Below the pieces are notes generated by a model. The model had not been told where the DNA came from. It did no database searches and worked only from the letters and a program-made list of their open reading frames with translations. A program made the position numbers and the translations under genes. A stretch of DNA of 64,000 nt. Origin: Owenia fusiformis. Lineage: Eukaryota > Annelida > Polychaeta > Sabellida > Oweniidae. Numbering within the stretch: position 1 is the first letter of the stretch; each line of letters opens with the position of its first letter. Location of the stretch: the NCBI GenBank assembly GCA_903813345.2, contig CAIIXF020000003.1:11236931-11300930 (forward strand). The letters run 5' to 3'. Shown in pieces: positions 22,873 through 36,600 of this stretch.

Positions 22873-23994
22873 ATGTATATAAAGTTACATGATATTTATC
22901 AAAACATAAAATAAGTTTGATTCTGCAATTCATTTATTTTTAGAGATATTATTTTTTCCATCTACAAACAATCATTCAAGAAATGTATAGTACAGGGTCA
23001 CTTATGAATATACACTCAAAGATCAAAGTCAGGTAGTAGAACAGATAACCAATGGTCTCTTGGTGGTAGACCATATTTTGTAGGATAAGGAATAAAAAGG
23101 GCGGTTTTCATCAAAAAGTCTCATTTCTCCTAAGTCATTTAAGTAAACCTTAGGATATAGAAAATAGAATCCTGATTTATTTCAGGACTAAATCTAGCTT
23201 ACACCATGAAATTCAACCTAGATTTCCTCCTCGAATATATAGGACCCTGGACAATCACTTGAGGATATATAACATGATTCTTAAGTAGCTGTCCCGTTAC
23301 TCGTTTCAATCATCTTCTGGAAGATATAGCCTTAATCTAAATCACCAATGTGGGATATCAAAAGTTATAAAATATTGTGACCTATAGTTCAGGATTTGTG
23401 GACCTGGCTTTGAACATAATATTTTCAGTTACACATAGGCTAATCCATTCCATACATGGAATATATTTTATGCATGACTGAAATTATTTTACTATATAAC
23501 TCCCTTGATGTCCGATCATGTCAGACTGATGTACGGCAAGCTTTAGACAGTTTCATGGCTCATATCAATGGTAATTACATTTCAAAAGACGTACCTTTTC
23601 AAAAAAATAATACTTGAGAATTGCATCATTTAATTTTCATTTAGGAGAAAGGACTTTGAAGCCCCGTTTGTTCAGCTAATAGCATTTTCTTGATAATGCA
23701 ACTCTGCGATGAACAAAAAATAGATATTAAGTTTTGTGCGTTTCCTAGATATTACCCTTCGTCTGTTCTCCCTCATTGTAATAATCCATGCATCTTAACA
23801 ATAAATAAAGATCAATATGCACATCAAGATCTTCTAGGCGATAAAGCATTAGAATTCAAACACTGGATGAATGAATACAAATAAAAAATAAGTGACTTCA
23901 TATTAACCATGGATTTTTCCATTTCTTGAAAAGAAGGATGGGTAAATTTTTCTTTTGAACAATGATGGATAATGTTTATCAGTGAATAAATATA
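22873..23994. other. Intergenic, no gene recognised
   Basis: AT-rich; short ORFs only. The 64-aa frame at 23690-23884 has no motif I know. Confidence 0.5.
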
Positions 23995-24380
23995 GAACAC
24001 AATAGACTAACAGAAGATTGAAGTACACTCATAGAGCGCAGAAGACTAACAGAAGATTTAAGTACACTCATAGAGTGCAGTAGACTAGCAGAAGATTGAA
24101 GTACACTCATAGAGCGCAGTAGACTAACAGAAGATTGAAGTACACTCATAGAGTGCAGTAGACTAACAGAATATCTAAATATACTCATAGAGCGCAATAC
24201 TTTAACACGCTCATAGAACGCAGCAGACTGAATAAACTCATAGAGCGCAGCAGTCTAACGGAACATCTAAATACACTCATAGAGCGCAGTAGACTAAATA
24301 CACTCATAGAGCGCAATAGACTAAATACACTCATAGAGCGCAATAGACTAAATACACTCATAGAGCGCAGTAGACTAATA
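23995..24380. repeat. 39-bp minisatellite in the 3' flank of SLC22 gene 2
   Basis: Unit ACACTCATAGAGCGCAGTAG + ACTAACAGAAGATTGAAGT, shortening to about 26 bp (ACTAAATACACTCATAGAGCGCA split) toward the gene. About 10 units. Confidence 0.88.
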
Positions 24381-24397
24381 GAAAGTAAGTCTGAGAG

Positions 24398-24610
24398 CTA
24401 TACATCATTTGCTGAACTTAAAGGTTCGGCTAATGTAGAATCGTCCATAGCTGGGTTAAATTTTCTTTTAAATTTACTGAAGTTTTCCGCCTCTTCCATC
24501 GTATCTGGGAGGTTCCTACCACGTGACTCTGGCAGCAGTAACACAACCAATGCTCCAATCAACGATGCTACGCCAAATATTAGGCTGGGTACGAACCAAC
24601 TAAATGCACC
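24398..24610 (-). CDS. SLC22 gene 2 exon 9 (last coding)
   Basis: Acceptor TTTATTTCAAG; helix 12, LLLPESRGRNLPDTMEEAE and a tail ending SSANDV before TAG. A 39-bp minisatellite begins 18 nt after the stop in the 3' flank. Confidence 0.92.
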   Translation of the reverse strand, partial: GAFSWFVPSLIFGVASLIGALVVLLLPESRGRNLPDTMEEAENFSKFKRKFNPAMDDSTLAEPLSSANDV

Positions 24611-27600
24611 CTTGAAATAAAGAAAGATGCGAGATGCAAAATGTATACGAATATTTGAAGCACATATTAGAGAGATTTCGCACATAAGTGAAAGTAAAAC
24701 TTATACGTATACGTATACTTTAAAGGGTCATGTCGAACTATTATTTTTACTAAAATCAATTTTAAATTGTACTTAATGGAACATAACTATTCCCGATACA
24801 GAAAAGCTCCATCAACCAGAGACTGTGAATGCACTGCCATCTGCACATGTAGATTATGCACATTATAATTAAATGCTTGCTTCCGTGTCCTAGTAGTTGT
24901 AGTGTATTCTAAACACGATCCTTTAAAGTGAGTCATGATCCTTTCAAGTGAGTCATTACATAAACAAGTTGATTATTTCAAAGTTTTCATGATCAGTATA
25001 AGTTCAATGAACTTACAAAATTGTATATACACGTAGATGATAAACGTATACAGTTGGATCTACGTATAAAGCTTTACCTCCATGTGTGTGGAACAATTGA
25101 CCACAAGTATTTTCTAAATTAATCGGCTGAGTAGGAACAGTATCCAATCAAATACTTTAACCATCAATTTGAAACACCAATCAAACCAGTAGGTTCTAGC
25201 AATTCCTGGAAACGACCCATTCAGTAGCTCAACAAATGACATACAGGGTGTTTCATAACGAGCATCTCCAAAAGGTCAATTTGAGAAGAGATGGGTCTAT
25301 ATGTATGTACTATATATGAGCCTATTTTATTCTAGACAAACACATTTGGATCAACTAAACATGCTACAATTCAAGAAAGTACAAAAGGCATCCCTTTTAG
25401 TATGTGAGCTAGCACCGAAAAATGTACCGGTGTCTGAACAAATTGAAATAACTTGTTTCTTATGTATTTTTATGTGATACTTCAGAAAATTTATGTCTGA
25501 CGCGCCGTATCCGGGGCGAAAGTGGTCAAAATGGGGTTTTTGACCCTAAAAAGGAAAATTACAGGGGGTACATTATCATCATTGAATAATTAATTCAGTT
25601 GATCTTCAATCATTATAATAATTTTATTGAGAGTTGATGAGATCATTCTGAGGTAGTATGTAAAGTTTCAATGGTCTGACACTCATGGTTGTCATGGAAA
25701 CCACAATGTTTGATGAGAAGATCCATAATTTTGGTAAAACCTGTACCTGCACCTAATATAGAATGTGGATTATTTTTCAAATCAACAGATATCAGAACAT
25801 TTTAGCATTCTCAAAATTACCAGGGCAGTTCAAACATTTATTTAAATATAAAGGATATTGCAATTAACATAACTGGTAAGTGTCAAAGACCATACAATTA
25901 CATTAGGGATCAAAAGTGGGTGTCGCCCTTATAGTAGTAGATGATTGCCATTCTCTATAAATACAGAATTTTAGTTGACTTTTGAGATACATTTATAATG
26001 ATGTTCTTTGGTTATAAATCATATCAAGCATTTTTGCTAAATAATGTACATCTAAGTGTTATACTTATTGCATGGGGGGAGGGGGGAGATGGGGGGGGGG
26101 GTAACAGAATTGAAAGAGGGCAGAGCTAATCATCCTTAAGTATAAATCTCATCTACATAGTTCTGGATTTCATGGGGTACATCGTCTGGGTCTTCTTCAC
26201 ATTCATCTCAATATATAGGATATTATAATTCTGCATTATTGGTAAGTATTAAGACCATAGAATTACTCAATTGATCAAAAGTGGGCGTCGCCCTTATCAA
26301 AGTCGATGATTCATTCTCTATAAATACAGTCTAACTTGACTTTTGAGATACATTTACATTGCAACTTCTTTGATTATACTTAATATCAAGCATTTCTGGT
26401 AAGTAATGCACATCTAATTGTAATAGTTCTTGCCTGGGGGAGAGTGGGGGAGAGTAGTAACAGAATCGGGAGGGGGCAGAGGTAATCAGCCTTAAAGGTG
26501 CAATAATTAGTGCAGAGGGGTCATTCAACGATCATGGACCAGTGTCAAAATATATTTAAGTTTGGATATTTCATCAAGACTAACATCTATTTTTATTATC
26601 TACAAAGAAACCCCCTAGATAAACATTATTTCAGCTGGTATTCCTCTTGAAACATGGTGGATCTTAAAAATATAAAAGTGGAAGTCCCCTTTTTGAAGCT
26701 TTGAACTGAATTTACACTTTCTCATGCTGAAATTGATAATTTATCCATACGTTTTAAGAAAATAGGTATGTCAAAGAAGATGTTAAACCAAATGTTGCCT
26801 TGATAGCTCAGAAAAAATTAAAAAACTTTCCTATTTTCTCTACAGTCCTTATTGCCCCTTTAAGTATAAATCTCATCTGCATAGTTCTGGATTTCATGAG
26901 GTACATCGTCTGGGTCTTCATATTCATCTCAATATATGGGATATGACAATTTACATGATTTGTCAAACACCATACAATTACATATCTCTCACAACTGCCG
27001 GCGGACCCGTACGCCCGATTTCAAACTTTTAAAAACTTTACTTTTTCGCGCCGTTCGTATTGTCCAATTAGATTGCCCGATTTATTCAGTGCCTAACATG
27101 ACTTCCTGTTGACCTAGAAATGGCGATATTTCGAAAAATAATTCTCAATTCAACAATTTAAACAGTGTTTTAGTCGTTTTTAGTGAACGAATCGTACAAA
27201 ATGGTGGACAAATACGATCACAACGAAAATGTGGAGGAAATGGATTACGATTTCGAGCTCTTTAGGCTCTTGGAAGCCGATAACGGTCATCGAAAATAGA
27301 AACTAGAATATTTTCTGAATTGAAAAATTGAACATTCGATCGCTGCAAATTCAGATTTGGATTCTGACCAGACGAAGAGGCGGAGCGGCGGATTCCGGAG
27401 GAGTATTCATGGTATATTTATGCCCAGTCGTGTTAATGTACGAAAAAATTCATGAGAACATTTTTTTTCATGAGCCAGGCCACTGTATCTTCCCTTTGTG
27501 AAAATTTTACCCAGATTCATTCAGTAGTTATTGAGATATTAATTATTTAGTCCAGGCATATCATTTTTTGCACTCTTTGAAAAATAAGCCAGTTGCGTGG

Positions 27601-30600
27601 GATATATTTGCTGAAATAAGGCAGCATGGTAAAGGTTAATAAATGATCAAAAGGGGGTGTCATCCTAACAATAGTAGATGATTGCTTCTTTGTATAAATA
27701 CAAAATTGAACTTGACTTTAGAGATACATTCATAGTTATACTGAACTGCTGTTATTTTAATTTATGTCAAGCATTTCTGGTAAATATATCTGTGTAAGTA
27801 TTATAGTTTTTACATTGGGGCGGGGTGAGTAGTAACAGAATTAGAATGTGTAGATCTAATCTGCCTTAAGTATAAATCTCATCTTCTTAATTCTGGATTG
27901 CATAGGGTACATCTTCTGGGGTTTTCTGATTCATCTCCTGGTGTTGCTATATCATCAATCTCTTATCTGAGAATATCAGTCAATACCCATTATAACGATG
28001 GAGTCATTTAGTTTCCATTCAAGTGCTTTATATGGATGAGATGGTTACAACAATCAGACGGTCCTTCATGAGACCAACTTAGGAATATTATCTAGAGATG
28101 AGAGGAGTGTGACACCCATAATGACCTTGGAAAGGCACAAATATCAAGTACAGAAAAAGACATAAAGATGACAGACACCGCAATCAAAGACTTTCTTGAT
28201 CCATTTACCATTTTGAGGATGAAGGTCATCTCTACAGTCTATCATAAGGAGAATCTGTGCCAAATGATGTCGCTGTCATCTAATTTTAGTCAAAAGGAAA
28301 AATTGCATGAAGAGATACCATCTGAGATTAGTCAAAAAAAAGATTTCATGATATAATAAAACATATGAAATTGAAAACTACAGCAGCAACAGTGACAGTA
28401 AAAAAGTACTCAGAACAAGCTAACAAGATGGCAAGAAAAAGACAACTTCAAAATGTATACAAGTCATAAGGAAAACAAACCCCAACTATCCCAAACCATA
28501 ATTAAACTTGAAAGCTAGTTTTGTTTCAAGATCTGACGGAGACTACAATTTATTTTCAAGATTCTACATTTGCAGATTGATTAATTTGGTATGTGATAAT
28601 TACATCAAAAATTCTATAAAGGAACCTGAAAGAGGGACCTTGACACCTTGCCCTATTTAAGGTTGAAAAACAAGAGTCCCTAAAGATTGGAATGAGTTCT
28701 TGTATGATGATGAAAACAAGAAGCAAAATACAGCAGTGTGCTGCTGGATACTTGAGTTGGAAACAAATGAAGACTGATGTCAGTGGTATTTCCTCCAATA
28801 TAGACCCTGACATATATGCAGCCTTCCTAGCACTTTACACATTCACAGATGAAGTGTCATGCAGAAAGGGCAATAGCAAGAGCACCTTTTTAAAAGGCAA
28901 AGGTGGAGCGCCATATAGCCACATTCAACTGAATGATTCTCAAATCTGCAAGTGTAGTGGTATATTCTTCCATATGATATTGTTAATATATTAACATCAG
29001 GAGAAGAATGAAAATGATCAGACTATGATATTAATACTTAAGACTGACTGGCCATTGGCTCTGCCCCCTCCCATTTCTGCTACTACCCCCTTGCCCCCCC
29101 CAGGGAATAACTATTACAATATTAAGTGTAATCAAAGAAGTTTTAATGTAAAAAATATATCTTAAAGTCAAGTTAAACTCCATATTCATAGAGAATGAAT
29201 TATCTACTATTGTGAGGGCAACACCACTTACGTAATTGAATGGTCTTTGACACTTACCAATCATGTAAATTGGAATATCCCATATATTGAGATGAATGTG
29301 AAGAAGACCCAGAAGATGTAGCCCATGAAATCCAGAACTAAGTAAATTAGATTTATATTTAAGGCTTATTAGCTCTGCCCATTTCCAATTCTGTTACTCC
29401 CCCCCCCCTCCTCCACCCCCAGGCAATAACTATTACAATTAGATGTATATAACTTACCAGAAATGCTTGACATTAAGTATAAATCAATGATGTTTTTAAG
29501 TAAATATACTTCAAAAGTCAAGTTAAACTCTCTATTTATAGAGAATGAACCATATACTATGATTAGGGCGATGCCCACTTTTGATCACATGTTTTATTCT
29601 ATGGTCTTTGACACTTACCAACCATGTAAATTCTAATATCTTCTATATTGAGATGAATATAATAAGACCAAGAAGATGTACCCTATGAAATCTAGAACCA
29701 TGAAGATGAGATTTATACTTAAGACTGATAAGCTCTGCCCCCTCCCATTCTGTTACTAGCCCCCCCTCTCTCCCCCCATGTATCCCCATGCAATAACTAT
29801 AACACTTAGATGTTAAAATGATTGATATTAAGTATAACCAAAGAAGTTCAATATAAATGTATCTCAAAAGTCAAGTAAAACTCTGTATTTATAGAGAATG
29901 GCAATCAACTACTATTATGAGGGCGACGCCCACTTTTGACCACTTATGTAATTGTATGGTCTTTGACACTTCCAGTCACATAAATTGCAATATTCTTTCA
30001 CTTTAAACAAATGTTTGGACAGCCCTGGTGATTTTTAGAGTGCTAAAATGTTCTAATATCTGTTGATATAAAAAATAATCCATATTCTATATTATGTACA
30101 GGTACAGGTTTTACCAAAATTAAGGATTTTCTCAGCAAAAATTGTGGTTTCCATGGCAACCATGAGTGACAGACCATTGAAACTTTATATACTACCTCAG
30201 AATGATCTCATCAAGGCTCAATAAAATTATTATGATGATTGAAGATCAACTGAATGAATTATTAAATGATGATAATGTACCCCCTGTAATTTTCCTTTTT
30301 AGGGTCAAAAACCCAATTTTGACAAATTTCGCCCCGGATATGGCGCGTCAGACAAAAATTTTCTGAAGTATCACATAAAAATACATAAGAAACAAGTAAT
30401 TTCAATTTGTTCAGAAGCCGGTACATTTTTCGGTGCTAGCTCACATACTATTTGACCTTTATTTATTACAGTCCGAGAAGATCTTTCCTGACGAAATACC
30501 CACATTATGAAACACCTCGTACGTCTTCTTATAAGTATAAGTATACGTTATAAGTTGTATTTTACGTATGTGCGAAATCTCTCTAGTCAACTTATAAACC

Positions 30601-33600
30601 AAAACAAACATACATGTAGGGTCTAAGCTGATGTCTCCTACTCTTCTCCCCGTTTCAAAATGGATAGACATACAATGGTCCTATATTTTTGAATTTCAGC
30701 TATTGAATATTTGGTGAAATAATTATCTCACATGGTTTCGGCTGACTCAAATAATCTCTTTAGGGATCAACGTCATCCATTTTGATACGGACACACCTTA
30801 TTGTCCATGAGTATACATGTGCACAGAGAGTGTGAAACCCATTGCAGTAGGTATGTATTTTCGGTATATCAAAAATAGCTTTAAATATAAAATTAATTAT
30901 GTTTTATTAAGAAATCCAAAGTATACAGTTAATTTGCTTACCAGTAAATTGACACACGGGGCCAGCATTCCCCCAACCCTTGCACAAGTGGAAGATGTAC
31001 CAACGCCAAGGTTGCGGACCTGAGTGGGGAATACCTCGGCAGCGTAGTTATACACCATACCAAACCCAGCAGATATCAGGAATTTTCCAGTCATTGACAA
31101 AACAATGATTAGCAGAGTCATATCTATAAGAAAACAAAGAGTTTTTCAGTGACATCTGAGCACTAAAGCTTTTTGACACACAAAAGGGGTACCGAATCCT
31201 AATGAAGAAACCATGACAATGACAACCGTTTACAGTGGCGGATCCAGGGGGAGGGGGGACATAGGGCCCAGGCCCCCCTTTTGTGAGCTCAGAAAAAATC
31301 TTTAGGGCCCAAAAATTATTTAGACCCAGAAATTTTGTAGGGCCTCAAAAACGGGCCTTTTTTGGCATAATTCTGCCTTTTGAGGCCTTTCTTAGGCCAA
31401 ATTTTTAAAAAATGGGATTTAAATTTTCAAAATTTTCGGATTTAGGGGCCCAATTTTTTTAAAAACATTCTTAATAACACTTTGTCCAATGAGTGTCGAA
31501 TGTGTGTTGTATGACATTCTGTCCAATGAGTGTCAAATGTAACCCTACTGAATGGTCTGTCATTATTTATTCCTAAATTTAAGTCCTGAGAATAGCACAA
31601 GCAGTAAGCAGTATGCATAAGCAGTTAACTTATGTCAGGAAATCAATTTCCTGATGTAATATTTAACTCGTACTTACGTTTTGGAATTACCAAGATACAA
31701 AGTAAAGCTAATCCTCCACACATGAAAGCAAAGCTGATGGGGTATCTTCTCCCTATCTTCCAGAAACAAATATGGGCCAACACATAGGCAGGGACCTCAA
31801 TTGCCCCGGATATGAGGAAATTGACGTAAGGATCACCTCCCCACGATGATGAATTGAGGGATAGACCATAGTAGACAAAGGCACACACAAACCTGAAAGC
31901 AAGTATGCGAAAATTCATTTGAGTTTTCCTATACGAAGAAATCATATGGATAGAAAAGGCCGTTAAGGTTGTCTATTTTACTTGAATACTTGTGGATTAA
32001 TATATTGTCTGAAACGTTCATGACCCTTGCCCTGTGTCATCTTAAGAATTCTTTATTGGATTTAGGCTCACACTGTCATATGTTTTGTGTGAAGCATGAC
32101 TGAGCTGGATCGTGGCGAATTTATTTCACAAATAGAGTTTTTATTCAAACGTCATGGCAAGTGCTCAGTATTAAAATATGGTATGAGTACCTCACCAGAC
32201 GTAGAACATGGCAAGTGCTCAGTGTTAAAATATGGTATGAGTAACTCATCAGGCGTATAACATGACAAGTGCTCAGTGTTAAAATATGGTATGAGTAAGT
32301 CACCAGACGTAGAACATGGCAAGTGCTCAGTGTTAAAATATGGTATGAGTAACTCACCAGGCGTATATAATATCATGGCAAGTGCTCAGTGTTAAAATAT
32401 GGTATGAGTAACTCATCAGGCGTAGAACATGGCAAGTGCTCAGCGTTAAAATATGGTATGAGTAACTCACCAGACGTAGAACATGGCAAGTGCTCAGTGT
32501 TAAAATATGGTATGAGTAACTCACCAGGCGTATAACATGGCAAGTGCTCAGTGTTAAAATATGGTATGAGTAACTCACCAGACGTAGAACATGGCAAGTG
32601 CTCAGTGTTAAAATATGGTATGAGTAACTCACCAGGCGTATAACATGGCAAATGCTCAGCGTTAAAATATGGTATGAGTAACTCACCAGGCGTATAACAT
32701 GGCAAGTGCTCAGTGTTAAAATATGGTATGAGTAACTCACCAGGCGTATAACATGGCAAGTGTTCAGTGTTAAAATATGGTATGAGTAACTCATCAGGCG
32801 TATAACATGGCAAGTGTTCAGTGTTAAAATATGGTATGAGTAACTCATCAAGCGTATAACATGGCAAGTGCTCAGTGTTAAAATATGGTATGAGTAACTC
32901 ACCAGACGTATAACATGGCAAGTGTTCAGTGTTAAAATATGGTATGAGTAACTCATCAAGCGTATAACATGGCAAGTGCTCAGTGTTAAAATATGGTATG
33001 AGTAACTCACCAGGCGTATAACATGGCAAGTGTTCAGTGTTAAAATATGGTATGAGTAACTCACCAGGCGTATAACATGGCAAGTGTTCAGTGTTAAAAT
33101 ATGGTATGAGTAAACACCAGACGTAGAACATGGCAAGTGTTCAGTGTTAAAATATGGTATGAGTAACTCATCAGGCGTAGAACATGGCAAGAGCTCAGTG
33201 TTAAAATATGGTATGAGTAACTCATCAGGCGTAGAACATGGCAAGTGCTCAGTGTTAAAATAATGGTATGAGTAACTCACCAGGCGTAGAACATGGCAAG
33301 TGCTCAGTGTTAAAATATGGTATGAGTAACTCATCAGGCGTATAACATGGCAAGTGTTCAGTGTTAAAATATGGTATGAGTAACTCACCAGGCGTAGAAC
33401 ATGGCAAGTGCCCTCTTTCTCATCCTTGGTGTCCGCATTAAATCAATGATTGTGTGGTTGGCAGCGTTTGTCTGAAATGCAAAAAATACCATAAGAAATT
33501 TTCCATTTTTAATTTTATAAAACACTATATTAACATAGTATTTGTTTTAAATCTGTTTAAATAAGCTAGGAAGTTTAACAAGTTGCAATGTTTCATAGAA

Positions 33601-36600
33601 ATGACTATGGTGAGATGTGTAACATGCAGTTTGCTTATAAAATGATAAAGCAAATGTATATTTCAGGGTTTACCTTACTTTAATAGCAAACAAGAACTAA
33701 TTGGCACGATAGAGACAATATGTTGGCTAAATTGTAAAATAGGTTGAGCTTTGAAAACATAAATCATATGAACCCATATTAAGCAAATAAATACGCCAAG
33801 TAGACACATTATACTGTTATAATACAGTTTACCATGACAATTTATGTCAAACGTACACATGTTTTAAAGAAAACCTTTACTTGAACGTGAAACATTATGT
33901 ATTCCACACCTGATGAGGTTTCAGGGACGTATCAACCGGGAATATATTCCATATCCGGGAAATTTTTTTCGTATGTCCTGCACCAACGAGTATCCGGGAC
34001 ATATAAATCGTATGCCCCGCATAAGCCGTTCTCCGGGACATACGATGGCTATATGTCACGCCCCGGGAATTCATGTCATAACTGTTTCAGCCCTGGACTA
34101 AACAAGAGACAGAGGTGCCAAACGAACGGGGTAAACAGAATGGATGAATTCTAAGTAAACACAGGAAATGAACACACCGCAAAGAAACTCATTTGGATGT
34201 TCAAGTACTGAAGAAGTACTTGGCCACTAAGGGGAACTCCAGCCCGTCGACGATCTGCTTATTATTTCAAACTTCATCAGGTATGGAATACATAGTGGTT
34301 ATGCAATATGCACGGTCGGTTTTGATACAGGTAATATCCTTTGGGATGTACAAAATATTGTATATCCCTCGGGATATTCCCTGTATCTAAAACCTTATGT
34401 ATTCAATACCTGATGAGGTTTCAGGGACATATTAACCGTGAATGCATTCCAATTCCATTTCCGGGTGAAAATATTTCATATGTTCCGCGGGATCCCGGGT
34501 GTACAAATCCTATATTCCGCATAAAGCGTTCTCTGAGACATACGATTGCTATATACAAACCTCACCAGGTATGGAATACAACAGTTATGCACGGTCGGTT
34601 TTGATACAGAAAATACACCTAAGGATATACAATATATCTTCCCTTGATCCTATCGGGCCCTCGGAAAGATATATTGTATATCTCTCGGGATATTCCCTGT
34701 ATCCAAAACCTCACAGTGCGTAACCTCTATAATTGCCACATGTGTTCTTAACTTTGCCAGTCTATGTATTGTATATTTAAATGTATTAAACTGAAATAAA
34801 AGAAAAAACACCATAATTCTACGACCACGTACAAGTTCTCTTAAAGCTAGTATATCCACCTCCTATCCCTTTTTATATTACACACTGTATATACGAGTAA
34901 GTTCTAATGATAATTGTGTCAATGATAATGTCCTGAGCAAGACAGTGTCATGGCGTAGCATATTCAGACGGTTTCTTCATAACACAGTTATAAATATAGT
35001 CCAAGACAAGTATACCACATCCTGCGATAAAACGGAGAGTCGAAAACGAGCTGCTCGCAAAAAGAGAGGAACGTTTTGTTTTCGACAACTATATCTTTAC
35101 TATGTTTATGAATTCTAATGATCAATACTTAAAGTTGTATTTAGGATGTGAATCGCAGCTGTTGTCTCTTATAACCAGAACGCACAAATGTCTCACTGCG
35201 TATTGCATAATTGCACAATTGAATATCAAATATTACCTCCACATTTACATTGAGTGCCTTTGGGATGTCCTTCCTGTTCCACTTTGCAATTTTTCTGACA
35301 GCAGCATCGGCATTTTCGGTTTTACATTTAGCGTATAACCACCGAGGTGATTCTGGAAGAAAACTAGAACGACGACAATGATATTATGTTATTCTTTTTT
35401 ATGCATGCGGATGTGTTTTTTAGTATATTTTTCAATAAGGGCACCAAATTCTTCACTTGCTAAATCACAGGGTGTGTACCAAATTAAGCGTGTCAGTTAA
35501 ACGCACGGGGTAAACCTACAACTTTAAACTTCGAATGTAGCAAACGGTAAAACGCGCAGGTAAAGGAGTGGTATCGATATAGAGAACTTTTTGAAAACAC
35601 GTTTCTCTTAAACCAGTCATAAAAAATCTAAAAATTTTACACATCGTCAATTTAATGGTCATCTTTTGAATGGTAACAATATAATTTGAAAAAATATATA
35701 TACGTGCGCGTTCATCTATATTGTTTTAGAAAACACATCAAACACTTGTTGTGTTCTTGGTATCATGTTTCCAGAGTGAAATGAAACATCTTTCCGAACG
35801 GAACAAAACGACATAAACACAACATGTTTAGGTCTCTCAATATTGTGATTGTACAAAGGAAATTTTGGTTGATATTAAAAAAGTATCTCAGTGTTAATGA
35901 AATAAAAGGTTTATCTTGATTTTTATCTATTTTGGGGGGATTTTGTTTTAATTTTTTGAATACTTTTTTTTAAAAATCAACCAAAAATTCCTTTGTATAA
36001 CTATAATATTGAGAGGTCTAAAAACATGTTGTATATGCTATTTTGTTCCAGCAAGGTTCGGAAAGACATTTTATTTCATTCTCAAGAATTGGTAGAAAGG
36101 AGCTAAAACAATTGCACTAAAAAACAAAAAAATGTTAACAAAAACAGTTATATAAAATATTTCTAAATAATTTTCGCATTAAATTGTTGTCAATCAGTCA
36201 ACATTACATAAAATACCGTGCTTTTTACAGAATGTTATCAATGATTGGTTTAAGAGAAAAACATTGTTGAATTCAGTTCTCCATATCGATACCACTCCTT
36301 TACATGAAGTACGGTATAACGCAAATTCAAGTTCCTCGTGTTGTACTTTAACCTGCGCGTTCAACTGTCACGCTTAATTTGGTACAGTCCCTGTGTTCAG
36401 CAGTGTTGAGCGGGCGTTGTTTCTAGAACTCTAATCTAAAACCTGTTAAACAGGACTGGCATCTGTACTTACAAAATGAGGAAGCAATGCAGAGCAAGTG
36501 GTATGACCAACACCAACTGTAGCGTGGACCAATCTCTTATATAATAAGCTACAAGAGCAAGCACCATAAAACCCATCGACCAGGAATACTGCATTGACAA

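Noticed and set aside
32354-33388. 344-aa minus-strand ORF (MSYSYHILTLSTCHV repeats) and its 252-aa shadow
   Set aside because: These are the 54-bp minisatellite read in frames other than the exon frame. They stay open only because 54 is a multiple of three.
32153-33400. CRISPR array
   Set aside because: Regular spacing but no unique spacers; the whole unit is conserved, and the context is a spliced animal gene.
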